Assembly (NCBI GenBank): GCA_036898135.1
Contig: CM072514.1
Coordinates: 78,395,442 to 78,459,441, forward strand
Origin: Oncomelania hupensis
Lineage: Eukaryota; Mollusca; Gastropoda; Littorinimorpha; Pomatiopsidae
Direction: 5' to 3'
Length of the DNA stretch: 64,000 bases
In this document: one piece after another, positions 42,640 to 53,604 of the stretch
Numbering within the stretch: the stretch's first letter is position 1
How the letters are laid out: each line of letters starts with the position of its first letter
Translations under genes and position numbers: made by a program
The notes under the pieces: model-generated
The model's input: the letters and a program-made list of their open reading frames with translations, nothing else
Told to the model about the DNA's origin: nothing
Databases searched by the model: none

Positions 42640-43010
42640 GTTTTTTTAGATTTAGATTTTAGATTTTAATGCTTTATTGTCCCTTTTTATCGGGAAATTC
42701 TGGGCCGCCTCCCCATGTGGAAGGCGTAGTCGCAGCCTGTGGCGCGCCCAAACCCAACCTACCTAACATTAGTTGTGATTTTTGAAATTTAGACATTCTT
42801 TAAATTTTTGAAATATTTTGAAATTTTGCTGGGGGAGCAACCCGGATTACCCGGAGAAAACCCCCGAGACGTTGCCCGAGTCGAAAGTAAATAATATTCG
42901 GAGAAACATAACGCCCCGATGCAGGATCGAACCCACACCTGTCAGGCGCCATTGGTTTCTGGCCTGTGGACAAGGCAAGTTAGTCCCGCCTTAGCCCACT
43001 TTTAAAGCTT
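42640..43010 (-). mobile_element. tRNA-derived SINE-like element
   Basis: On the minus strand, from about 43010: gggctaaggcgggactaac (A-box-like), gtgggttcgatcctgcatc (B-box, consensus GGTTCGAATCC), then gggggttttctccgggtaat and ccgggttgctcccc, a conserved core-like segment seen in many metazoan SINEs (recollection). It ends in repeated atctaaa units (about 42640-42668). It lies ~110 bp upstream of an ABCA exon. Confidence 0.6.
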
Positions 43011-43120
43011 TGAGGCAATCCAAAATTTGATTTGACTATTGGGAATATAACTATTTTGACCACGTTTGGTCAAATTGTAGAGATTACAGATGGAGAACAC
43101 ACCGATTCTCTTGTCTGCAG

Positions 43121-43250
43121 ACAGAGCGCACCAACAGGAACGAAAACGCAATATTTCGGGAATGGCTTGGCTTTTGGTCTTGGTTTCTTTACCGCCAGCT
43201 ACGTCTACTTTGTTGTCATGGAGAAAACGTGTGGAGCCAAGCATTTACAG
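43121..43250 (+). CDS. ABCA: ABCA transporter exon: TM8 and cytoplasmic K-H-L-Q motif
   Basis: The acceptor tctcttgtctgcag ends at 43120 with a good pyrimidine tract; the donor gtaacc starts at 43251. It encodes QSAPTGTKTQYFGNGLAFGL, GFFTASYVYFVVMEKTCG and AKHLQ: a transmembrane helix followed by the highly conserved ABCA motif (E-x-x-x-x-A-K-H-x-Q-F-x-x-G-V), whose continuation is at 54824. Phase fits on both sides (1 nt in, 0 out). The earlier AG at 43079-43080 is an alternative acceptor but breaks the phase with 34756. Confidence 0.87.
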
Positions 43251-43307
43251 GTAACCTTTTTGACCGGAATCATAAACATGTGGGTCTGTTATACTTTCCC
43301 CCATTCA

Positions 43308-44900
43308 TAGTTTTGGAAATCTGTGCGAGATGAGTTCTAAATAGTCCAAAAATGATATCAAAATAAAATGTCCGTCCATCCGTCTGTCTATCCGCCGTCT
43401 GTCAGTGCAAATATTAATATCTCAGAACCTATTTTAACTATCACAACCTCATAAATGATCAGTGAATGAATGACTTCATTTCAAGGTCAAGATCACATGG
43501 TCAACAAATGTTAAATTTTAAAAAAAAAGGTTTCCACAAAATTTCACTTTTTTGACTCAAATCATTATATAATGTGAGTCGGTGTACTCAAGCGAGACAA
43601 AATTTCCAGATTGTTGCAATCTCGGGAGAAATGAGTCCTAAATAATCTTAAAATAACATTTAAATTTAAAAAAATTAAAAAATTGTCCGTCCCTCCGTCT
43701 GTCTATCCGCCGTCTGGACTTGCAAGTGGATTAATATGTCAGAACCTATTTCAACCATCACAAACAAACTTGATAAGATAGTGTATATCAATGAGACCTT
43801 ATAAATGATCAGCGAATGAATGACTTCACTTCAAGGTCAGCAAGTGTTAGTTAAAAATGACAATGTTTCACAAAATGTCACTTTATTCTAGGTTATTAAT
43901 ATTTAACTTATGATTTTTTGATGCATGATAGATATTAATGAGACTACCATCCGATGCATGTTTGATCCACTTCATTTCAAGGTCAAAGTCACTGGAGGTG
44001 TCCAAAGTCAGTTAATATAGGTACTATGAAGTGACCTAGACCCTAAATTATGTGAGATAAAGTTCAAACATATATTTAGAGACGATAGAATGATCTTTCA
44101 TAGATGTTCCGTGTTTGCGTTGATCTTAAGGTCAAGGTCATTTTAGGCCTTGCAAAAACATACAAAAAATAGGTCATCGCACAGTGGAATTACTATATTT
44201 AACCCATAGTATGCAACAACATTGGGTTATTTGACCATACATGAGCATGAGTCACGTGAAGGTCAAGGTCAAGGTCACTGAAGGTCAATGTCGTCCCATG
44301 CCACTGTTGTTTTAGCTTCCATGTTATTAATATTGAATTTATGATTCTTGAGGCATGATAGATATCAATGAGACACACATACAATATCACTAGAAGATCA
44401 AGTCACTGGAACTGTCCAAAATCTGATAGTACAGGTACTTTGATGTGACTTTGATCCTAAATTATGAGAGATATGAAGTCCAAACTTCTTGTATTTAGAG
44501 ATGATAGATTGATCTTTCATATGAGTTTCAGTTTTGCGTTGATTTTGAAGGTCAAGGTCATTTTAGGCCTTGCAAAGACATAAAAAAATAGGTCATCGTA
44601 CAGTGGAATGGCTATTTATTTAACCTATAGTTTGCAATAACATTGTGCTATTTGATCAGACATCTATGAGTGGTCTCGGGAAGGTCAAGGTCCATGAAGG
44701 GCATGGTCATCCAAAGGTCACCGTGTTTTGTGCGTAATACAACTTTTGCTATAGTTTATTTGGTAGTACATGAGTGTATTTGGAGCTGGAGATCAAGGAG
44801 GTAATCTTCAGGTCAAGAGCATAGAAAGATCAGTCAATATTACTTTGCCTTTTAATGCCACCATTTCATTCTGATTTTTTCTGGGCATGTTAAGTGTAGA
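43308..44900 (+). repeat. AAGGTCA-rich dispersed repeat, copy f (several partial units)
   Basis: At least two starts (gaaatctgtgcgagatgag at 43317; ttttgactcaaatcatta at 43551) and repeated later blocks (gatagattgatctttcat, ggtcaaggtcattttaggcc, ggtcatcg.acagtgga) at about 44087-44190 and 44505-44620. This indicates nested or tandemly accumulated copies. TCAAGGTCA or AAGGTCAAGGTCA occur repeatedly, densest at 44258-44284. Begins 57 bp after the ABCA donor. Confidence 0.75.
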
Positions 44901-45321
44901 AGCTCCATACTCCTCTTGGAGCGAGTTGTGGTCGACCAGCTAGTTCCTCATTTAAATGAAAACGATCCATTGGATAAGTTCCAGCAAAGACTATATATTA
45001 TCAAGACGTCTCACTGACGATGTTTCATATATGCGGGAAGCGTAGACATAACCTGACGAGTTATCTTTTCTTTCGTACATGCCCAAAGGTCTTGAGCTAG
45101 AAGGCCTACTACTGATAGCAAAGACAAGGGACGCATACGCGATCTCCGCTTCTGGTAGATAATTTTGACCGTTGTTTAAAAAATAAAATAAAATCACAAT
45201 GATAGGTTAAGTTCGACTGCTGGCGTGCTCAGTGCATAATTTTGAATTGCTTTGAACAGATCTAAAGATTTTAAGGTATTTGTTTATGTTGAAATCAAAT
45301 TGGGTGGAATTTCCTCTTAAT
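44901..45321. other. Intron sequence, nothing recognised
   Basis: No coding frame of interest or shared repeat observed. Confidence 0.4.
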
Positions 45322-45720
45322 ATCCTTTCCTATCACATCCCGGAAATCGAAGGTCATTGGGGCACCACAGATGATCGTTAAATCAGCGTACTCCATCTTT
45401 CTCTGTCCTCAGCAACCCCAATGGCCTCGCTCAATGTCAAGCCAGTCCATTCTCGAATGCTGTCCTTCCAACTATTTTTCAGTCTCCCTCCATCTTCTTC
45501 TGCCTCCTTGCACCGTGCCTTGCAAGATGGTCTTTGCAAGGCCGGATGCTTTGGCAACGTGGCCATAACATCGGAGTTTCCGTTTCTTCATCACTGTGAG
45601 CATGTCCAATGACATGTGTGATGGTCTGTCGGACTTCGTTGTTGGTGAGGTGCTTGGTTTAGAGAATGCCAAGAAGTCTTCTGTAGCACCTCATCTCCAT
45701 GCTTTGTATTTTTCGTTGTA
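45322..45720 (-). mobile_element. LINE family A, copy 9 (3' end)
   Basis: The diverged tail atcctttcctatcacatccc is at 45320-45339. Minus-strand frames give SIREWTGLTLSEAIGVAEDR, VMKKRKLRCYGHVAKASGLA and KTILQGTVQGGRRRWR with an insertion of one codon or frameshift near 45495. Truncated at 45720, where a 5S/tRNA-like SINE begins. Confidence 0.8.
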
Positions 45721-45985
45721 TAGCGCAGTGGTTGGAGCCTTCGCTACTGTGTCGCAAGTTAAGCACCGTCCAGTGCGGTTAGCACTTGGATGGGTGACCG
45801 CAAAACGTAAAGTGGCAAATAACTGTGACTGAGTACCTACTCTCTTAAGGGTGGGGAAGGTAAAGCAGCGAGGGAGAGAGAAGGGCATCACCCTCATTAC
45901 GCTGGCCCAAAATAAGTGTGATCTCCAACATCACGCTCCCCTACGGCCACAAGGCTATGGGACCACCTTTACCTTTTTTACATTT
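45721..45985 (+). mobile_element. 5S-rRNA-derived SINE (tRNA-like head, 5S-like body)
   Basis: 45758-45801 reads gttaagcacc, then gcggttagcacttggatggg, then tgaccgc, which closely follows the 3' half of eukaryotic 5S rRNA including its internal control region (G-G-T-T-A-G-T-A-C-T-T-G-G-A-T-G-G-G-T-G-A-C-C-G-C). The preceding agcgcagtggttggagcc is tRNA/SINE-head-like. It continues about 180 bp with a non-5S body (cacgctcccctacggccac) ending ctttacctttttt. The missing 5' half argues against a functional 5S gene. Confidence 0.7.
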
Positions 45986-46690
45986 TTTTTGCCTCTTTGT
46001 TGATTTCCAATGTTAACGGTCGAATTGAGCTGAAATTTGGTACACATGGTAGACGCTCACTGAAAAGAGAATTCCTGTTTTTCCCACAAGAGACGCGGCC
46101 GCAATGCAGCGCCACAATCAAGGTCGGATATCTGCGATGTTTATTGTCCGTTGGAATTGAAGGTGTCGATTTATTGCATGGAAGACTTTGAAGGACAGTT
46201 TTCAGCGTCTGAAGTACTGCTTACAAACGATGGCAGGCCGTCTACAGAGGCCATGACTAGGTTGGCAGTGGCTATTTCAACAATGGGAAGGCTGAACAAG
46301 GTCTTAAAGAGAAGGGAAATACGTTTCTGCATAAAGATAAAACTCTCCAGGGCTTTGGTGCTGTCCGCTCTTTTGTATGGCTGCGAGAGCTGGACCTTGC
46401 CGGCAGACCTGAAAACAAGTATTCAGATCTTAGAATGCTGCAAATTACCTAGTACAAACCCAAGACAAACGAGTACGTCAGGAACCTAGTTACGTCACTG
46501 CGGGCTCTCAAGAACCACTCCTTGCCATTGTCCGGGGAAGAAAGTTGCCGTGGTTTGGCCATTTCACAAGCAAAGAATCAACTGGACATGCAAACGTGGA
46601 CGGCCATGTCACGTCTCCAGACATCAGAAAGACTGAAGTGGCGAAAACTTCGCGACAGCGTCCATTATGCTTCTCCAACGGCCCGAAAAG
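45986..46690 (+). mobile_element. LINE family B, copy 1 (3' end)
   Basis: A ~150-bp noncoding lead (ttaacggtcgaattgagctg, gaaatttggtacacatggta, gacgcggccgcaatgcagcg) is followed by a frame encoding DGRPSTEAMTRLAVAISTMG, RLNKVLKRREIRF and LSRALVLSALLYGCESWTLP, the thumb/connection of a non-LTR RT. Broken frames continue to KLRDSVHYASPTARKG at about 46690, resembling the usual C-terminal W-x-x-x-x-x-x-S end. The frame breaks at about 46440. The same unusual lead-plus-RT junction appears in copy 2. Confidence 0.72.
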
Positions 46691-47075
46691 GCTGAGAGAT
46701 TAGCTATCAGTCCTGTTGGCATCTTGGTAGTTATCATCGCTGCCACTACCATCGGCGTCGTGATCACTATTAACATTATCGGCGGTATCAGCCGCAGCGA
46801 CATCATCATCATTGTGACGGTGGGTCTATTGTTGCTGGGCTCTGCACAAAGGAATGCTATTACCCACTTGTCTTTCGTCTGTGGGGATCGGCTAGTTAAT
46901 CTCCCGGTGACTAACCTGAATACATTTATAAGTTTAGCTCGGTCTGTGTTAGGATGGGGTTACAGAGATAGGGAGAAAATGGTCAAAGATTCACTGACAC
47001 ACTAGCTCTCACACGGCTATGAAACATAGGTAGTCCAGCCACTTGTTAACAGTAAATATCACACATTTATTTCCT
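46691..47075. other. Unassigned stretch
   Basis: A plus-strand frame 46667-47005 has a hydrophobic run (ISPVGILVVIIAATTIGVVI), but codon context and overlap with the LINE-B end suggest chance. No gene called. Confidence 0.35.
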
Positions 47076-48105
47076 CTATCCTATCCTATCCTATCCTGTC
47101 CCATAACCCGAAGGTCGTAGGGGCACCACAGATGATCGCTTAACCAGCATACTCCATCTTTCTCTGTCCTCAGCAGCCCTCATGGCTTCGCTCAGTGTCA
47201 AACCAGTCCATTCTCGAATGTTGTCCTCCCACCTCTTTTTCGGTCTCCCCCTTCTTCTACCTCCTTGCACTGTGCCTTGCAGAATGGTCTTTGCAAGGCC
47301 TGATGATCTGGTGACGTGGCCATACCATCGGAGTTTCCGTTTCTTCACCACTGTGAGCAGGTCATCGTGTTGTCCAATGGCTTGTGTGATGGTCTGTCGG
47401 ACTTCAACGTTGGTGATGTGTTGGGTATAGGAAATGCACAGAAGTCTTCTGTAGCACCTCATCTCCATGCTTTGTATTCTTCGTTGGAGATCTGCTGTGA
47501 GGGTCCATGCTTCGCAAGCATATAGGAAGATGGAGATGACCAGAGAGCGCAGCAGTCTTACTTTGGAATGTAGACTGATGGTTCTGTCTTTCCAAATGGG
47601 CTTCAACCTTGTCAGGGCAGCAGTTGTTTGTGCGATCCTGGAGAGGACTTCCTGTCGAGACCCATTGTCTGACACAATGGCTCCTAAATATTTGAAGCTG
47701 TGCACTGTGTTGAGGGATTGGCCTTGTACTTTGATGTCCGTGTTGATGCCATTGGTGTTGTTGGTCATCATTTTGGTCTTCTCCGCACTTATTTCCATTC
47801 CATAAGCTCTGGAGGTGGTGTCAAGCCTCTGTACAAGCTGTTCAAGTTCTTGTTCCTCTCCAGCCAATCCATCAATATCATCCGCAAAACGAAGATTGGA
47901 GATTGCTCTGCCCCCTATACTGACTGTGCCTTCGTGATCTGCAAGAGCATCTGACATGATGCGCTCTAGGAAGATGTTGAAGAGTGTTGGAGAGAGTAGG
48001 CATCCTTGACGCACACCGATTGTTGTTCTGAACCAGTTCCCGATGACGCTGTTATGGAGGACTGCACTGGTAGCCTAGTCATACAGGCTTTTGATGACCT
48101 CTATA
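47076..48105 (-). mobile_element. LINE family A, copy 10, best-preserved RT half (307-codon open frame)
   Basis: The tail is five tatcc units at 47078-47098. The uninterrupted minus-strand frame 47091-48014 starts in motif B (RQGCLLSPTLFNIFLERIMS) and contains IGGRAISNLRFADDIDGLAG (F-A-D-D), MTNNTNGINTDIKVQGQSLN, SFKYLGAIVSDNGSRQEVLS, RLLRSLVISIFLYACEAWTL, MEMRCYRRLLCISYTQHITN, KKRKLRWYGHVTRSSGLAKT, GGRRRGRPKKRWEDNIREWT and LSEAMRAAEDRERW. No internal stop. It is 5'-truncated upstream of motif B near 48105, so it cannot be autonomous, but it is the best source of the family's C-terminal sequence. Confidence 0.9.
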
Positions 48106-48564
48106 ATTATTTCCTCTACTCTATACATAATCTTTTAATCACTATACTAACTTAAATGTCCAAATATCACTTCGAATGTTCGCTCCTTGATAGTTATACG
48201 CGGCTTATGTCTCATCATTGGGCTAATGGTGCGTTCTGTCCAACTGGTCAGTTTTCTGGAAGAGTGGACTATTGATATTTTTCTATAGCAGTTTTGGTGC
48301 ACGGTTTCAAATGACTTCACTCTCTTGTAGATGCGCTGTGTTGTGGTGGCGTCTTCTCCTGGTTGGAAGACTGCTGGGATATCGTAGCTCAGTGCACGAT
48401 GCTCCAATGCAGGCCGAATGTCAGTGTGGACTCTTAATGGTCTTCCTTCTGCTTCAGGCCAACGCTGCCTGCTCGTCTGCAAAATATGAGATGAATTTAT
48501 GCACCACCGGTTCACTAAGGGTGTGCAGAGCGTCTCACTGATGGCAGATACAGCCCTCAGTGAT

Positions 48565-48568
<4 letters not shown>
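48106..48568 (-). other. Unassigned stretch with a coding-like minus-strand frame
   Basis: The minus-strand frame from about 48565 to 48147 reads LCTPLVNRWCINSSHILQTS, then RALSYDIPAVFQPGEDATTT, KSFETVHQNCYRKISIVHSS and MMRHKPRITIKERTF. Composition looks protein-like, but I recognise no domain. It could be a fragment of another mobile element. The N-terminal part of the open frame is only microsatellite translation. Confidence 0.3.
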
Positions 48569-48770
<202 letters not shown>

Positions 48771-48953
48771 TGAGCGACAAACATTCTCCTAAGTCCGTGG
48801 TCCACTGGAATCTCCAACATAATTCCTATACATATATAGATATATATCATGGCTAAACTACACACATAAAGAAATAATTAATACTATACACATTCTCCGG
48901 TGCAGCCACTGGTCTGCAATAATACACATAGGTTAAACAACAGTTGGTCCTTA

Positions 48954-49725
48954 AGCCTAAGCTTAACTGGGCGAGACAAACCCGAACCTTTTCTCGGCGA
49001 ACCAAAGGTCAAAAATGCGGTTTCATTCTTAATTGGGTCTTCCCGAGACCAGCCGAGAAGAGACAGGAGATCGGGCGTCACGGCGAGCTCTTTCGTTTCT
49101 GAACTGGGTCTATTTTTAGCTGCGTCGAAACTGACATACCTGACAAAGTTACGTTAGCAACAATGGCGGCCTTCGATCGTAAATTGAAAACTGCAGAAGA
49201 TTTTGGCGTTGTTCTAGCGCTGTATGTCCTAAGCGAGAACGAAGGGGCAGCAGAAAGAGAAAGAAAGCAAAAGGCAACACTTCCCTATGTGTTGCAAAGG
49301 CACCAGCAAGGTGCATTTCATGCACTGGTGCAAGAGTTGGCTGAACAGCTCAGTGGCTATTCAATGATTTATTATTTTTACTGATTCAGTATTTTCACTG
49401 TTCTCTAGTCTAAATTAAGTTTGGATTTGGTGCACCTATTTATTTTAAGTGTTGTAGTATTTCTTTAGATCAGTTGTCATTAACATTGATAGATTTATCA
49501 GCAAATCAAAATAGTGTCTCGGGCAGGTTTGCTGCGCACGAACGGCAAGACAAAAGGCCGGCCCGCGACACGGCGAGACACGTCTCGATGTTCTCGCCGA
49601 TCCTGTCTCGGATTGCTCGCCGAGCCTAGTTAAGGGCAAGGATGGTTCGGGTGTCTCGCCGAGACTTTCTCGGGTGTCTCGCCGAGACAAGGTTCGGGTT
49701 TGTCTCGCGCAGTTAAGCTAGGGCT
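48954..49725 (+). mobile_element. PIF/Harbinger-like non-autonomous transposon (772 bp, TSD TTA)
   Basis: Inverted termini: agcctaagcttaactgggcg (48954) with cgagacaaacccgaacc following, mirrored by ggttcgggtttgtctcgcgc and agttaagctagggct (ending 49725). The 3-bp duplication tta (48951-48953, 49726-49728) is the Harbinger-type signature. The arms are full of gtctcg/cgagac units. A small frame inside (49163-49384) may be the N-terminal stub of a transposase. Confidence 0.78.
49163..49384 (+). pseudogene. Possible Harbinger transposase N-terminal stub
   Basis: A 73-codon frame, starting at atg 49163: MAAFDRKLKTAEDFGVVLAL, then a charged stretch, then YVLQRHQQGAFHALVQELAE. The R-x-x-x-G-A-F-x-x-L-V-x-E-L pattern resembles the start of HARBI1-like proteins, before the DDE core. 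Everything C-terminal of it is deleted. It sits inside the Harbinger-like inverted repeats and is not an independent host gene. Confidence 0.4.
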
Positions 49726-49728
49726 TTA

Positions 49729-51059
49729 GGGGATACTTCATGGTGGCGAACAGGTCGCGTGTCCGCTACGTGGTCAAGCAAAGCCTGACTAACATTCACA
49801 ATTCTAAACATGGCAAAACTTTACAAACATACTACAGCAATAATATCAACAAATCGTGGTGAAACAAGAGATAGATCATTTACCTTTTTGACAATGTCAG
49901 GCTGTGGCTAACGAGGTTGAATAGAATTTCACCAGTCCCCGCTTTAGTCTTCCGATAGAGAGATCTTTCAAAGCTTAGCTTCTTCTCCTATGCGGTTCGA
50001 ACAAAGAATGGCCCTCTAGCCCTGTGGTCAGCCGGAAGCCCGGGAAATCTAGACTACAAGAGGCTTACTCTGGCGTGGGTGGGTGTTCCTGGCCAAACGT
50101 CAGCAGACTGAGGTCACTGCCTAACTGAGCCAGCGTCAGCGTACATATGCTTAGCCCACAATTGACTTTCGTCGTCTTCTGTACGACGACTTTAATTTAC
50201 AAAGGCTACAGGCTGACCTTATTTAAGACGAGAAGCTGTAGTGCTGTGTTAAACTGGTCCTCTTATGACAATCATCATCATTATCATCATCATCATCATC
50301 GTCGTCATAAACGTAGATCGCAACAGAGCGATTGTGTGCAGTAGTAATGCTTGCTTAATTGTGTGCCTGTTGGTTTCATTGTGTACACTGTTTGTAATCA
50401 GAAGGCGGTGCATGCAGTACATAATACCGTTGTAACTCTGTTAGCCAGGCACAGCGATGACCCAGGCATATATTTCGTGGTGCGCCGGCAACATAATTTG
50501 AAATTTAGTGCTGTCCACCTTTGCAGTAGGCCTACGGTTGCTGAAATGTTTCAGTGTTGATTCAGGTCCCTATCCATCTTGTTTTGAATGGTTATCCCCA
50601 TCTGCAATTTATCAGTACAACCAAAGAACGTACAGCTTCACAAAGAAGGTGCATAACTCAAAAGTGTGCAAAATCGAAAGCACCCAGCGCTCCCAAGCGG
50701 GAAGTCGGAAGCTTTGCTAGCCGGCTAGTGTTGGGAACATGGCGGACAGCATGTGTGAAGCTGCAGGAGGTTGCAAGCATGAGATAAATTCATATTAAAG
50801 TTCAGCTACTTATTATTTTATTACTATAAGACTTATAGTTTTCTTGAATATAGTTTTTTTGAATTCCGTTTTAATTATTATTCTATTATCTTATGTGAGG
50901 AAGAAGAGAACCATAAAATTAGCAAAATGTAAATTGGTGTTGCGTTCCAACTGTTGTGTATTTTACGTCTTCAGTGTTTTTAGTTTATCTCCCTGTCTCA
51001 ACTTGAGTAATTCTATAAGAAAGGCCTGTTGATAATGGCATGTATACGTGAAATTGAAA
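49729..51059. other. Long noncoding intron stretch
   Basis: No gene recognised. A short (atc)n run is at 50270-50302. Small ORFs (50147, 50351, 50554) lack domains. Confidence 0.4.
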
Positions 51060-51235
51060 CATTAAAAACTGTTAACAAACTAATATCAAGTTTGTAGGAA
51101 TCTTCTGAGAGTAAAGATAATTATTTAAAACATGCAAGATGAAGAACACTTTATTACAATTTGGCGAGCCTGCCTGCGTTTCAATTTCATGTATAATTAT
51201 TATGACAATTTGGCGAGCCTGCCAGGAAACATAAT
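51060..51235 (-). repeat. Copy of the palindrome-associated repeat with two tttggcgagcctgcc motifs
   Basis: 51060-51115 is the reverse complement of 27735-27785 (actaatatcaag.ttt, aggaatcttctgag). The motif tttggcgagcctgcc occurs at 51161-51175 and 51207-51221. The same motif forms the loop of the 27634-27728 palindrome. Confidence 0.6.
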
Positions 51236-51636
51236 TTTTAAAAGTGAAGTGAATTATTAAAATCAAAATGTTTCTTCAGAATGAAGTGTGTGTGTGTAGA
51301 TTTCCTAATAATTCATATTGCTTCTCCAAATTCTTATCAATTAACTTTGGGCACGTTTTTGTGCTTTGGCACTTTACATGGCTATGTTTCAATTTGTTGC
51401 ATGTTGTATTGTAATACAATTAAATGACATGCAAGTTCAGTAATACACTGTTTTTGTTCATTTTTACTTGCTTGTCCGTCTTCTTAACTGTCTGGTCACT
51501 GATTTCTTTTTCCGGTCTTATTATATGTCTGGTCACCGATTTCTTTTGCTCGGCAAATATGCCTATATACAGTTGCACACATACAGGCCTGAGTAGGCTA
51601 CACAGAAATGCATTATGAAGTTATTTCATAACAAGT

Positions 51637-53250
51637 TGTGACGAGGCGTACAATCTAGCCCTGAGTCAAACAGCACCCACTCATCTCTCCCAACCATCCA
51701 GTTACCCCCTCTACACATCCCGTCACCCCTTGGACGCGCGCTGGCTCATTCGCTTAAGCCCCGCCCCTCGGGCATCACGTTAAAGCCTGACACACAAGCA
51801 GACTCAGTGTCAGTTGCAAGCCTTCCAGCCTTCAAGCCACAACAACTTGTCCGAAGACACGTCTCCATCGACTGGCGACCTCTGAGCTACGGCAGTACTC
51901 GTGTGCTTCACCCCGTCTTAGTCAAGGTAAGAGAGGAAACTTACTCTTTGTCATGTAGCAGACCCATCACCCGTCGTTCGCCCCCACGTTCGTATGTCCT
52001 GTCGATATGTACGTTCGTGTGTATAGCTTTGTCTTGATGTGTTGCTGACATGTATTATTACCTTGTATATATTATCCGCCTTGTTTATATGACTCATGCC
52101 ATGTTTGAATTTATACTTGTATGCTCCATATTAGCCCCATGTGTAAATATCCCATGCCATGCTGTCTCTCCATATAGATTAAAGTCCCCCAGTACAACCC
52201 TTGCCTACAACCCCTTCGTCCTGTACCCACTCCATTTGCTTCCCCCTCGCTCCCAATGTATAAATATTTGCCCCTGTTGCCACTACCCCATCTTAATGCG
52301 CCGAAGGTATCATATATTAGCGGCTGCCAGTAAGCACCACATTGGCCCCATAAACCTAGTTGCATTGTTAGACTGTTGGTATATGCGCCGGATCAACCTT
52401 GACCGGTCAGCCAATTTGAAATCTGAATGGGCAAACTCGCGCAACAGGCGCTGAACCCAGGCTACACCTATCCCCCGCTGATACAGAGTCTGTATTGCGT
52501 TACAGACGGCTCCTGTGCAGGGCTCATACCCCAGCCTTGTATCATCTATCAGTCGCTGACCCGCTGCAGGCCCCTGACAACCCAGGGAGTCAACGAGAAG
52601 AGTTCCCCCGAATTTCATCATCCATAGACAGCTAGCAACGTAAGCTGAAATCTACGCCTGTACCTCAACCAAGATTGGCATCCTCGGTCATTGCGCAAGA
52701 AGCGTGACCGACTGACCTGCATTCCAAGTGACGCCACGCTAAGCCTGGTCATCAGTCCAACCAGACTATCTTGGAACAACCGCCGCCCTTCAATAACCAG
52801 CTAAGTTATTGACCCACGAGCACCAGCACTCTATGATCATCTGGCCAGAGACCACCCAGATACACTCTTGCCCTATGACGATATCAGTCCACAGTAGCAC
52901 TAGTACCCCCGAAATCATCCACCCAGAATATCTCCGAGCTACTCCCTACTGATATAGACGCTACCCCGTGACTCACTATTAGCCTTACTCAATATAGACG
53001 ACCCAATTCGATTTAAATAAACTTCATAGTTAGAAATTGCACTTACCCAGACTGGCCTTTGTTTTCGAATTTCTCAACTAGTGTAGTATACCATCTTTCT
53101 CGTCTACCCTTTGACTGTCTCTCATTTAATTAGTAGCCCTAGCCTTAATTCTCTTGAATGTCATCGCATCATTAGCCTAACAAAGGAGGTAATACAGCGC
53201 TAGAGATTAAGAGCTTACCCTCCATTCCCCCAACCCCTTTCTTTGTGACA
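51637..53250 (+). mobile_element. Solo LTR 3 of a gypsy-type element (1614 bp, TSD caagt)
   Basis: Starts tgtgacgaggcgtac and ends tttctttgtgaca, flanked by the 5-bp repeat caagt (51632-51636 and 53251-53255). A cgctta-agccccgcccctcg GC box lies at 51751-51771 and a putative donor aaggtaagag at 51925. AATAAA is at 53016-53021. The termini resemble solo LTR 1 (tgtgacga...gtgaca) and the complete element at 56621. ORFs inside (51807, 52050) show no domain and are treated as chance. Confidence 0.72.
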
Positions 53251-53349
53251 CAAGTTCAGACAAAAGTTATAAATGCACTCGAGCTTTCTCAGTAGAAAAA
53301 AAAACTGTTGCATGTGTAGGCCTATAGCACACATTAATACACACGCAGT

Positions 53350-53548
53350 CTTTGTTTGATTGATTGATTGATTGTTGCTTTAGGTCCAGCGGACTCTTCC
53401 GAGCCAAATCAGGACCAGACAACCCCCGATCCGCATAAAAGATCTGCTGAAACAACCCTAGTGGGAAAATTGAATGCCCTCCACCGGCCAGTCACTTTAC
53501 AATAAAGACATCCCACGCAGGGGACGGCTGAGGCTTTACCCCAACTAC
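53350..53548 (-). repeat. GCGGATC-tail repeat, copy e (3' end, minus strand)
   Basis: Minus-strand order: ccccaactac..., cccctgcgtgggatgtcttt (53530 region), cagatcttttatgcggatcg, gagtccgctggacctaaag and a (caat)n tail at 53357-53375. A 5'-truncated copy of the 33770-34376 family, nearly identical over this part. Confidence 0.75.
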
Positions 53549-53604
53549 GCAGTCATGCACTCAATTAATAGGCAGATTCACACTTTCATATAAAGGAGAA
53601 AACC

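Noticed and set aside
42900..42985. Functional tRNA gene on the minus strand
   Set aside because: The B-box is good but no cloverleaf can be drawn; it is followed by a SINE core and tail.
45758..45801. Functional 5S rRNA gene
   Set aside because: Only the 3' half of 5S is present and it is embedded in a SINE-like unit.
46667..47005. Membrane protein gene from the hydrophobic plus-strand frame
   Set aside because: It overlaps the LINE-B end, has no start context or homology, and the hydrophobicity comes from simple-sequence atc/atcatc stretches.
51807..52621. Open frames on both strands, up to 134 codons
   Set aside because: They lie inside solo LTR 3 and show no recognisable domain.
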